Assembly: GCF_937616625.2 (NCBI RefSeq)
Contig: NC_065574.1
Coordinates: forward strand, 2,294,001-2,358,000
DNA from: Mercurialis annua
Lineage: Eukaryota; Streptophyta; Magnoliopsida; Malpighiales; Euphorbiaceae
Direction: 5' to 3'
Length of the DNA: 64,000 nucleotides
Part shown: one piece after another, positions 12,008-22,354 of the stretch
Layout of the letters: each line of letters starts with the position of its first letter
Position numbering within the stretch: position 1 is the stretch's first letter
Translations under genes and position numbers: made by a program
The notes under the pieces: model-generated
What the model was told of the DNA's origin: nothing
Database searches by the model: none
Seen by the model: only the letters and a program-made list of their open reading frames with translations

Positions 12008-12481
12008 GAGAAAAAAAAGTGTTTGTTTAGTTTTGAGTGGTGTGGAAAAATTAATTTGGGTTTGTTGTTTGGGAATTGAAATACTTTTTTCCCCTTGGTT
12101 GGAGATTAGGCACTTGGTTGAAGTAAAATCTCATCTTTACTAAAAAAAAAAAAAGTTTAAAATTTTAAAAATAAAACTTCATTTTACGTAAGAAAAAAAT
12201 CTTAAAATAACATGATGTCAATGAGTCTGTATTAAAGTGTTTTGTTACTCTGAGTCCGTGCTATTTTGAAAATGTGCCGGATGTTTGATATTTCGAACAT
12301 AAAATTTTATATTTACACTAAAAAAACTTTAAAATTTCGGACATAAAACTTTAATATTACATAAAAAAATAATCTTACAAAAACATTGTGTCGACATGCC
12401 TGTATCTAAGTGTTTCGTTTTTCCGTATCCATGTAATTTGACAATTTGTAAATGACGTTGCTGAAAGTTGCGTTCTAGTAT
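12008..12481. other. Short intergenic: THA8 upstream region
   Basis: Between the THA8 start codon and the tRNA-Ser terminator. AT-rich, presumably holding the THA8 promoter and 5' untranslated region. Two similar blocks (around CATAAAATTTTATATTTAC and CATAAAACTTTAATATTAC, then TGTCGACATG / TGATGTCAATG) suggest an old short duplication. No gene is seen. Confidence 0.5.
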
Positions 12482-12488
12482 AAAAAAA
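12482..12488 (-). terminator. RNA polymerase III terminator of tRNA-Ser
   Basis: A run of seven T residues on the minus strand begins 6 nt past the discriminator base of the tRNA-Ser gene. This is the usual pol III stop signal. Confidence 0.85.
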
Positions 12489-12494
12489 TTGAAG

Positions 12495-12576
12495 CGTCGA
12501 CAGCAGGATTCGAACCTGCGCAGGCACAGCCCAACAGATTTCGAGTCTGTCTCCTTAACCACTCGGACATATCGAC
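12495..12576 (-). tRNA. tRNA-Ser (anticodon CGA)
   Basis: An 82-nt cloverleaf. The acceptor stem GTCGATA pairs with TGTCGAC, followed by discriminator G. The A box includes GAGTGGTTAAGG. The anticodon stem ACAGA/TCTGT encloses the loop CTCGAAA, giving anticodon CGA. A long variable arm is present, as in class II tRNA-Ser, and the T loop lies in GGTTCGAATCC. There is no intron. A T7 tract follows. The gene appears intact and reads UCG codons. It is independent of the flanking THA8 gene but on the same strand. Confidence 0.95.
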
Positions 12577-12889
12577 GTGTTATTCTACAACTCTACAACG
12601 TCATATAATACTTAATAAACAATGAGAGCTGAATTTTGTTTCAAGATAGGCTCAGTTGCTTACTGCTCTAGTAACATTGCCCAAGTCCATCTCATTGCGG
12701 TACCATTTGACCAAGAAGAAGCCCATCATTTTAGGACATCATTGGACTTGACTCCAATCTACTCAACCTTACAACTCCTCAAGCCTAGTGGACTGGACAC
12801 TTGACTATCTTCATAGATCATTATAGCGGCCCATAGCAAAGGTCCTACTTCTACAATTGGTAGGTCATCGGATTACAATTGTTTATTTT
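12577..12889. other. Intergenic, nothing recognised
   Basis: Moderately GC-richer sequence with a 60-codon plus ORF (12622-12804) that has no family features. It may be remnant repeat DNA. No splice context, tRNA or TE termini were found. Confidence 0.4.
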
Positions 12890-13060
12890 TATTACGAAAC
12901 TAAAAGTTGAATAAGTTAGTTGTTAGATGCTAGAAATAACAATTTTTACTTAAATCAGCTGAAACTACAGACTGTACTGTAGAGGTCGGAATCGAACCCA
13001 CAACCTCAAAAATCTACATAGGTGAGCTTAGCCACTTGAACTAAAACTTATTTGTATCGA
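12890..13060 (-). mobile_element. tRNA-derived SINE fragment or tRNA-like sequence
   Basis: The minus strand reads TAGTTCAAGTGGCTAAG (A-box-like), then about 30 nt later GAGGTTGTGGGTTCGATTCC (B box). This is the internal pol III promoter pattern of tRNA-derived SINEs. There is no proper acceptor stem, so it is not a functional tRNA. The boundaries are approximate; no target duplication was recognised. Confidence 0.5.
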
Positions 13061-13979
13061 ATTATAATTTGACATGAGAGTCTCAAGATTACAATAAGAA
13101 AAAAAAACCACTCAATTTACGTGTCCAATAATGGTTTCAATTCCTTCTACATGGCTCTATTTGCTTGTTCAAAAAATGGTTCTATTCTCTTCTACATGAT
13201 TATTCATTTGTTCAAAAAAGTAAAAATAAAATTCTACCATCTCCTCACCGTCAATCATGGAACATTGTTTGTACCACTAAAAATCAGATAAATAATTCAA
13301 TGAATCCAACATCTTTGAAGTGAATGGTGGCTAATTTTTGTTTTGACGAGTGATTGATAAGAAACATATGTGGTGATAAACTTTGTACCACTCACTTTAA
13401 AATGTCATTTCTAACTTGGCACTTAAATTATTTGCCTAATGAGTAATTTGATCCTCATATTTAGCCTGATTTTTAATTTGAATTTTGATTAAAAAAAATT
13501 ATTTCAAACCGAGACCTAATATTACTAAAAAATGTTAAAATGTACCCTTTGTTAACATCGTTTTACTTAACCACAATCTCCACTTTAATGAACGACTATG
13601 GTGTTTCATTAAATTTAAACACGAGTAACCTATTTTTATTTAGAACTTAATATTATAAAAAGACGATTGGTCACACCCTGTCAATGCCACATGTATGCCA
13701 TGTATTATCCTCGTCAACATGAGTAATATTAAACTACAGATCTTGTAAATGAGGGTCGAATTTGATTTTTATATAATAATACGATCGAAGTGAGAACAAA
13801 CAAAATTATTAAGGTCCAAAATAAAAATTGAGTCAAACATGAAGAATCAAATAATATATTTACCCTAATTCATTCCAACAGTTTTACGTATTATCATCAA
13901 GCTCCTCAATGATAGATTATTTATTTATGTAGCTACCTCCATTATTATATATATACACATAAATATATATATATTATTA
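13061..13979. other. Intergenic, nothing recognised
   Basis: AT-rich DNA with no credible ORF, RNA gene or complete mobile element between the SINE-like fragment and the MULE-type MITE. Confidence 0.4.
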
Positions 13980-13988
13980 AAATGAAAA

Positions 13989-14305
13989 GGGTTAATTACA
14001 TATAAAATCACCGCCTTTATACGAAATTTCAAAAATAACACAACCTTTAAAACGTGTCAATTCAGGGCATCACCTTTAATTTCTTTTCAAAAACAACATG
14101 GCCCATTTTTAAATAAAATTTTGCTGATTTGGACACATGATGGGAGTGCCACGTGTCATGTCACGTCAGCAAAAACGCCACTAAAAATGTGCTCATGTTG
14201 TTTTTGAAAAGAAATGAAAGGTGGTACCCTGAATTGCCACGTTTTAAAGGTCGTGTTATTTTTGCAATTTCGTATAAAGATGGTGATTTTATATACAATT
14301 AACCC
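13989..14305. mobile_element. Foldback MULE-type MITE, 317 bp
   Basis: Inverted repeats of about 115 bp per side make up most of the element. The left end GGGTTAATTACATATAAAAT matches the right end read inward, GGGTTAATTGTATATAAAAT. Both arms continue through CTTTATACGAAATT, CCTTTAAAACGTG and TTTCTTTTCAAAAACAACAT. The flanks are AAATGAAAA (13980-13988) and AAATTAAAA (14306-14314), an 8/9 match to a 9-bp duplication. The short centre contains CACGTGTCATGTCACGTCAG. It is non-coding. Confidence 0.85.
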
Positions 14306-16516
14306 AAATTAAAATCATCTCTAAAACATTAATGAATGTGTTACCACAACATTTATTATCAGTAGTTAGCAAGATCATTCAATTAACATCACTCTTTTGC
14401 TATCAATCAGCATATAGAATAAAAATTGATTAGATGGCCACTTAATTAGGTGTATTAGGACCACATGTCAATCCTCAAAATCCATACACTTAATTTGTTA
14501 TAATTACATGTTTTTTTTTTCATACCAGAAATTATTTGATAGCTAATTACATGGATTTGACAGTTTTTCCAGCACATATTTAAAGCCCTTTTTAAAACAG
14601 AATTATGTCAAATTAGCAATGTTTTTGTTTTGATAATGAGTAAGTTAAATTTTGACTGCTGAATATATAATGTTGCCAGTAACGAGTGCACTATTATTAT
14701 GACCACATCATTGTTTTTTAACATTAAAAATGTTTGATTCAAACGATAACTTCTGCTCTAAGAAACCTTTTCACTTTAAACATTGATGATAATCCATGCT
14801 AAAAGATCAAATTAATCATATCTTTCATAATGATTGGCTTTGATTCTGTAACCTTAATTTTTAGCTCGTATATGAGGGGTAATTGATTCTCATAATACCC
14901 AAACTATTGCTTTATTACAATTTGATGATTCAAATTTTGATTCATTTTGTTCCCATTACTAAACTTTCAAATGCATATTTAGCAACCATTCTTTGCTTAC
15001 TTTTGCATGAAGAGTTATCATATATGCATTTTTAGCCGGAATTATTTTTTTTCCACGTAAGCTTCAAGGCAAAAATAAACAAAAATTGATTGATGTGTAT
15101 GTTTTTTTATCCAGAAAATCTTTTGTAGAAGTGAAATTAGAATTTAATAACTAAAATGAAACAAATCAAGATTTGGTCATCAAATTGAAATAAAATTATA
15201 ATGTAGATATCCTGAGAATCAATTGTTCTGTCTTTATATATATAATCACTAATGTATATGATTTTTCATTGTTCATCTCTAGATTTTCAAATATAAATTT
15301 GATTTGTTTTAGTTCAGATTATCCGACATTTTGATATTTTATACTAAAAAACTTTATGTTTTGATACTGTATCATGAATTTTAAAACTATTAAGTGGTGA
15401 ATATTCAATTTTATTGAATTTTTAATATTTCTAAATTATTTAAATTGTTTTATTTGATATGTAATTACTCATATTATCAATAAATGGACAGGTTGTAATG
15501 ATAGACTTGATAGTTGAATTAAGATGAGGCATCCGCATGACAGCTTAGCATATTAATTTTTGTTAATTTGGATTATGTTAATATTATTTGGAACTAATAT
15601 TGCAAAAATATGATAAATGGACCTACCATTATAGCTGTCTTGAGTAAGGTCTCACTAGTGACACCAACACATGCAATGCAACCTTAATTAATGGAATTTA
15701 ATGATAAATTTGGGCCTTACCAAGTGCAGTTTTCCCCCTAAAATATATAGACCAATTTGCACATGTAGGAGGAATTTTTCAGTTCTTGTTGGTTGGCTTA
15801 GAGGATACTAAAAGGGTACCAAAATAATATAGAATTTGCCAAAAAAATTAATGTTAGTTTGAATATGTGTGTTAATCTGGAATTAGTGTGCTAAATGAAG
15901 AAAACAAAGTTTAGCAATTAAAATGTACATGCAGATTGGTAGTTTAGTTTAATTCCGTCCGGTTCTGTCATTTTTTATTTTTCAATTATTGATTATTTCT
16001 ATTAGTTTTTATTTTTTTAATTCCACCACCATAGGTTACTCTTATTGCGGCGGAAGCGGCAGAAATCAATGGACTCGGCCGGCGACTGGACCATCTTTGC
16101 GAATAAGACTAAACCTAGCATGCATGCGTGCAACAGCCACATGCATACTAGCTATAATATCACCAATTTTATAGTTTATAATGTTAAGCCAAAATAAGAT
16201 TGATTGGTCGCATACGTATAATACATGTATATAATTTTAAAATTGTCAACTTTATTCAGCACCTATAAATTTACCAACTAATTTGACGTTTATAATATAA
16301 AGTGAGAATAGAAAATAGAAGAGGTAATTTGTGTAGTATGCGACATTCAATAAATTAGCCACACCTACACGTAAAACACTTTACTTTGATCTTGATTAGC
16401 CCCTTACAAATGTTAACATGTGATGAAAAGTTTTATTAAGTGGATGGTGAATGTACGCAATTTGGCTTGAAATAATTCATCCACAAGTCATTTTCACCCT
16501 TTCACACAAATTGGAG
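14306..16516. other. Intergenic, nothing recognised
   Basis: AT-rich DNA with scattered short ORFs. A GC-richer patch near 16,040-16,110 has no coding signature. No RNA genes or paired element ends were seen. Confidence 0.4.
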
Positions 16517-16533
16517 AATCTTTACATATATTT

Positions 16534-16637
16534 TTTTAATAATTGAGAAAACGGAGCGCTTGTGGAAGAAATTGAACCCACGACTTAAACAGTTTATCTG
16601 TCTAGCGCCTATACTATTTAAACTACAGCTCGTTGGT
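16534..16637 (-). mobile_element. tRNA-derived SINE with 17-bp target-site duplication
   Basis: Flanked by a perfect 17-bp direct repeat, AATCTTTACATATATTT, at 16517-16533 and 16638-16654. Read on the minus strand, the insert begins ACCAACGAGCTGTAGTTTAA, has a B-box-like GTGGGTTCAATTTC about 50 nt later, and ends in an A-rich tail against the second repeat. A long TSD, pol III boxes and a 3' A-rich tail are diagnostic of SINE retroposition. Confidence 0.8.
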
Positions 16638-16654
16638 AATCTTTACATATATTT

Positions 16655-18548
16655 AACGAACATAATTTTAATTTTGAAGAATAAATTGAATCTCTATTTT
16701 CTTGGAGGTTTCGTATTACCTTAGATTAGCTTAGTTTATCACCTTTGCCAACTTATACTCTATGTAGCTATGGTGCCCGGCAACTTGGTCCTACCTTTCA
16801 TTTTCTAATATTATGAATATAGAATATGCTACAATTGCATCTTTATCAAAGAAAAATGCATATGATATGGAAATAAAAAAAATATGGATTTTTCATTTTT
16901 ATTTATTTATTAATTGACATTCATCAATTAATTTTGTTTGGTGGAAAATTTTCGTAATATAGATAAATTAGTCAATTTTGATAATTTTTCTCAAATATAG
17001 TATCATTTGAATTATTCAATTAAGAAAAGATCACTAGTTCTTACTTTTATTTAGAATTCTAATTTAATATTTTTGAAAACAAACATTAAATGTATGTAAT
17101 TTCTGATAATCACCTTTTTAATCTTATATATTAATATATGCAAATTGCAATGCACTATACCCACAAGTAGTTATCCATAGGATATGAGCAAATCTTATTC
17201 TTAATAATTAAAGTGATAGTCCAATTTGAACCTTTATACTGGCGTGGGGAACAACTGGGTCACCTCGCTCTATCAATCCTAATTAATCAATTATTTTAAT
17301 TAATTGTTCAAACTTTAATTAGATTCCAACTATTTATTTTTTATTTTTTGCTGTGAAAAATAAACAATGTTTATCTTAGAAAAGGAAAGAAAAACACAAA
17401 AAAAGGAACTTTCAATTTATTTTTATACACTAGCAATTTTTTAAGAACGTTCGAAGAAAAAATATTATTTTTACATAGTTAGATTTAGTTTTAGAAATGA
17501 GTTTCAAAGTTGCAAAGCTTAATAAAGCCGTAAAGAAGTATGCTAAAGGATGAAAGAATAAAGGGACAATGTAAATGGACTGATTCATACTCTAATTTTA
17601 TGAAAATTTATAAAAAATCAAAACTCAAAATTTTAACATTTATTATTTTTATGATAAATATAAAGCTAATTACATTTTATTATATAATCATGCTCACTGA
17701 GCCTCCAAAATCTATATCTAAAGAAAATAATATTCATTTACAAAATTACACTTATTACTTTTTGAAACTTAGAAGTGCAAGTGCAACTTAGATTCTGAAA
17801 GAGATTGCATGGATTCTTTGGTCCTGTAAAATTATAATTGCAACCTTTCAAATGTTCCAAAAGTCGTTTAACAACATTTATGTTGAGGGCCGGTATTGAT
17901 TTATATTTTTTTTGAAAATAAAATAAAAAAAATAATATATATATATATATATACTATGAAAATAAGTGAACGGGTCGGAAACTTTTTTTGTTATTATTTC
18001 TTACCTTTATTTCTTTGATTTTAAAATTACTCATCGTCAGATTGTACAGGTACATTGATGATTTATCATAAAATTAAAGGTTAGACATATTGTAGCTATA
18101 AATTTAGATACCATATTGGAAGATGAAGAAAATTAAATAATCGGTAGTTAACTTTTTCCAATAAACTAAGTGCCTCGTGTAATTACGTGAGTTGGAAAAA
18201 TGTATTATTTTTTCAAAATCAGAATTCATTTAAAAAGATGAAAGTATATATAATGAAAACTATATCACAAAGAGTAAAATATGATCTTTCAAAATTAAAA
18301 CACTAAATATAAACACCAATCTTTTTATAAAAATCCAATTAAATCCCAAAAAGCTAATCTTTTTTTGGGGGGGTTAGATTTAATTTAAAATTGCAAATCC
18401 ATAGTTCAAGAATGAGATGATGTTACTAAAGAAGCAGCCATTTGCAATTTATTTAGCAAAGAATTGATGATAATAAAATAATTATAATGATGCATATATT
18501 ACCTACCAATTTCTTCTCTAAAAAGTGCATAAATTGGCGGCTTCTTCA
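16655..18548. other. Intergenic, nothing recognised apart from a simple repeat
   Basis: AT-rich DNA. It contains an (AT)n run at 17935-17953 and an 83-codon plus ORF (17540-17791) with no domain, AT-biased composition and no splice context, which is judged non-genic. Confidence 0.4.
17935..17953. repeat. (AT)n microsatellite
   Basis: An uninterrupted AT dinucleotide run of 19 nt in intergenic DNA. Confidence 0.9.
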
Positions 18549-18557
18549 TTGATTCAA

Positions 18558-19598
18558 GGCTTAATTACTCAAAAACCCCCCACCTTTCACTTTGTTTTCG
18601 TTTATACCCTGACCTAGGAAAAATGTCATAAATACTACTGACCTTGTCATTATGTTTCGCCCGTACCCCAAATTTCAAAAAAAAGATGATTTCTTAAAAA
18701 CAACTAAATTTAAGGATTATTTTATACCTTTTTCTATTAAAAAATGTACAAACTAATACTTCATCTTTAAAAACGTTCAAATAAGTCCTAAAATTAATTA
18801 ATTTTTTAATTTAAATAAAATAAATAAATAAAATAACATAGTTTTATTAAGTTCTATTTATTACCGTACTCCTATTTAAAAAAACCGCTAATATTATTTT
18901 TTTCATTTTTTTTTTTTATACGAAAATAAGCTCCTTCCTCCATAGAGGAAGGAGCTGCTCCTTCCTCCATGTGAGGAAGGAGCTCGCACTGCTCCTTCCT
19001 CACATGGAGGAAGGAGCAGATCTGCTTCTTCCTCCATGTGAGGAAGGAGCAGCGTGCTCCTTCCTCATGGAGGAAGGAGCTGCGAGCTCCTTCCTCCATG
19101 AGGAAGGAGCAGCGTCCTCCTTCCTCATGGAGGAAGGAGCTGCGAGCTCCTTCCTCCATGGAAGGAAGGAGAAGCTCCTCCTCCCATGGAGGAGGAGCTA
19201 TTTTTTTTAATTTTTTTTTAAAAAAAATTTGAAAATAGATTTTAAAATTAAAGTACGGTATTATGTTGAAATTAATTAGTCTGATGTAAAAAAATTTACG
19301 GATTTTTATTTTTAACAAATTATTGATAATTAATATAAATTAAATTATTATTATTATTAGTTGATTTTAAAGAAGAAGGTGTTTTTGTATAATTAATAAC
19401 ATTGACGTGTAATTAGAATATATGCTAAAAATGAAGGATTATTTTAAACTCTTTTTCAAATGAAAAGAGATCAATTTAATACCTCGAGGGTACGGGCGAA
19501 ACATAATGACAAGGTCAGTAGTATTTATGACATTTTTCCTAGATCAGGGTATAAACGAAAACAAAGTGAAAGGTGGGGGGTTTTTGAGTAATTAGGCC
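18558..19598. mobile_element. MULE-type element with a palindrome-array core, 1.04 kb
   Basis: Flanked by a perfect 9-bp duplication, TTGATTCAA, at 18549-18557 and 19599-19607. The TIRs are about 110 bp and nearly identical: GGCTTAATTACTCAAAAACC on the left and GGCCTAATTACTCAAAAACC read inward from the right. Both continue through CACTTTGTTTTCGTTTATAC to GTTTCGCCCGTACCC. The interior is AT-rich except for the array of GC-rich palindromes at 18930-19198. It shares TIR sequence with the element in the TIP2;1 intron (48531-48903). No transposase is encoded. Apparent ORFs across the array are artefacts of its roughly 30-bp periodicity. Confidence 0.9.
18930..19198. repeat. Array of nine GC-rich palindromes
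   Basis: Nine consecutive near-perfect palindromes of 25-29 bp begin at about 18930, 18957, 18991, 19024, 19056, 19086, 19115, 19146 and 19174. The arm is GCTCCTTCCTC, and the centre is a variant of CATG or ACATGT. Spacers are 1-7 bp and partly conserved (TGCGA, AGCGT). The pairs at 19056-19114 and 19115-19171 look like a 60-bp tandem duplication. Each unit could form a hairpin with an 11-12 bp stem in DNA or RNA. Confidence 0.95.
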
Positions 19599-19607
19599 TT
19601 GATTCAA

Positions 19608-22145
19608 TGTACCCTTAGCATGACAAAAGAAACGAAAAGGAAAGGAAAAATGTTTCTTATATGATTACATTTCACTAACTTTTTGAAGTAACCTCAATAA
19701 ATAAAATAGAAATATTTTTCTATGAGCACACTTTTCTTAACTGTTTTTGACCCTTTTATTAAATTATTATTATTATTCCTTTATTTTATATATATACACT
19801 TCATTGTGTTTTTGAAGTAACATAAATGAATAAAAGATCAATCTAGTTTTTAAACTCGTGACCCAGATTCAAATAGTTTATTTTCGACTATTTTAATTGA
19901 TAAAGACAATACTTTCTATTTCTAAATTAATTGAAGATAAAAGTAGTAAACATGAACAAAATTATGAATTAGAATGACTTTGTTTTATCTTTAATTGACC
20001 GAAAAAAGAGTATCTTTTTTAATTGATCTAAATATATAAAATATAGTACTTCATTGATCAAAATGGCAAAAAATGAATTATTTAATTTTGAGATACAAAC
20101 ACAGGAGTCAGGTTGACCTTTTATTTTAAATAAAATAGAAAACTTTTCTTAACAATTAGATTTATTTTTAAGCTAGATTATTATTTTATTTATTTATTGT
20201 TTGTTATTTCTTAATACTATATATCTTATTTAGACATATGACTATTACTATATTTATTAGAAAACAAGTATTTTAATTACATTATTTTATTTTAATAACT
20301 CTCAGAAAATGTTAGATTTGGTCCAAATTTTTCTAAATTCAATCACAATGAACCACTGATTAGTTAGTGTTGGAATCAGAAAAAGTGCAGTATACAATAT
20401 AACAATAATAGCTCTATAAGGACTTTTTTTTTTGTGATGAGACTAATTCCTCCGAACCGAAATCCAGAACAATGGTCAAATCTCGAAATGCAAAACGTCT
20501 GTAAATCTATATACCTGGCAAATTCAGATTATAGTGGCCAGCAGTCCAATCCCAATCACTTTATTTAATAGAAAAAGTGTAGCCGGAATTTTAACTTACG
20601 ATCCTGATGCCCATATGACTGAAATTTAGGTCATTAGGCCAAATCCGTGCAAAAAATAAATCTATTTTTAATCAAAAACTATAATCAATCTAAAATTATA
20701 AGCTAACATGCCAGCTTTTTAGCTTTATTTGTAATTTTTTTTATTTCTTTTATACCTTTTCACAATCAAATTTTAATCGTATTTGATATTTAACGATCTC
20801 CTCATCAAACATAAATTTTTCATATTGACAGCCACTCAACTATGCTCAAAAATTGACTTCAAAGGAACTTTATTTATAATTCAAACACTACATTCGATTT
20901 AAAATTTTAAGATAATGTGATAATGAGTTACTTATATTTAGTAGATGTTTTTCACTATATTTATTTATATTTTCCAAGTATGAATTTTTTTTTCAAGTTT
21001 GATTGTCAAGTTCATTAATTTCTACTATCTTTTATAAATTCATTAATGTTAAAGAAACAGAATATATTGGAAATATTAAAGACAAGATATTTGAGGTCTT
21101 CTTACCTTTTAGGAGACCCACGGTAAATGGTAGAGTGAAATTACCGTATTACTTGACCGTTTACTACAAACTGGTGGTCAGTGAGTCAACGATACCAATC
21201 ATGACGGGATTACTTCCGTCAACTAACAAGTAAACGCCGTTATGTTCTTCCAGGTGTGACGTGGGAGAATCGTGAGCGTTGAATTGATATACTTGGTCAT
21301 TGACTGTCGCATCTGTTGCGCGTGGTATCTACTTTTTGGATTAACACAATAATTACGATAAGATACAGGCGTGGGTAAGAAATAGATTCACCCTCCCGAC
21401 ATAATTAACCTTAAAAGAAATTTTCACCCGACATTTTACTGACACAAACCAGTAAAAAATAATTTCAGAAGTAACCCAATCAGAAAAACCATTTCTCTGA
21501 ATTTGCAGATCGTACCACTAATTTTTCTTTATAATTGAATTTCACCCATGGAGTATTTCTTTTTCAGGATATATTTTGATGTCTGGATATTTTTTAAATG
21601 AGGAATTTAAAATTTTAAAACTCTAACAAACTGGTATTTCAATATACTTTTGATAAATGGAGTATTATTATAATTAAAATTTATTGATATAATCTATTAT
21701 TTTAAACATATTATTTGCACGCATTATTATTATTACTGTAAAATTAAAACAAATATGATTTTGTTCTTTTTTGGCTTTTTAGTATTTGAGCAAAAAAAAT
21801 ACTTATTTCATATATTTTTTTAAAATAAATACTCTAACTTAAAAAAAAATCAGACATCACTGATATAGTTATTCAAAAATAAAACAATTGTTTGATATAA
21901 TATGAAATTATGAATAGCTAAAACGACTCCAAATTTAATCTTTGATAATTTATAAAATTAATTGAAATAATTTTTGTATTATTAATTAAGATAGTATAAG
22001 TATATAAAGTTATTAAGTTATGGTTTATGCATCAAACATTAAGTATTTATGTACCAGAGTGGAATTCATCTAATTTATTGGCTATTTGATCGTTATATTT
22101 ATTTATCACTATAATTGTGCCAAAGGTAGACATTAACTTGTTGTC
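19608..22145. other. Intergenic, nothing recognised
   Basis: AT-rich DNA. The stretch 21,100-21,360 is clearly less AT-rich than its surroundings but no gene model could be built there. ORF 21003-21233 has no recognisable domain. Confidence 0.4.
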
Positions 22146-22154
22146 ATTATAGAA

Positions 22155-22345
22155 GGAGTAGTGCTATATAATCTTTCTTTTTACCCCTCCTTCTTTAACC
22201 CACCCGACGTGACAACAAACTAGTAGATGCATTAAAAATTGCTTTTTGAGATATATACTTTTGAAGGATAATTGGACGAATTAAATACTGACATGTAAGT
22301 AGGATAATAAAGGAGGTACAAAATGGTGGGTTAAATAACATTTTT
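22155..22345. mobile_element. MULE-type MITE, 191 bp (copy B)
   Basis: Related in inverted orientation to the 192-bp element at 34034. Shared blocks include GTGCTATATAA, CCTCCTT, TTTAACCCACC and GTACAAAATGGTGGGTTAAA. The flanks ATTATAGAA (22146-22154) and CTTATAGAA (22346-22354) match at 8 of 9 positions. It is non-coding. Confidence 0.7.
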
Positions 22346-22354
22346 CTTATAGAA

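Noticed and set aside
12985..13045. A functional tRNA gene
   Set aside because: A- and B-box-like motifs are present but acceptor and anticodon stems do not pair; treated as a SINE or tRNA-like relic.
18930..19198. CRISPR-like array
   Set aside because: This is eukaryotic nuclear DNA; the units are full palindromes with 1-7 bp gaps, not short repeats with unique ~30-bp spacers.
18872..19318. 148-codon minus-strand ORF and overlapping plus-strand ORFs over the palindrome array
   Set aside because: The frames follow the ~30-bp palindrome periodicity and have no start context, splice sites or known domain.
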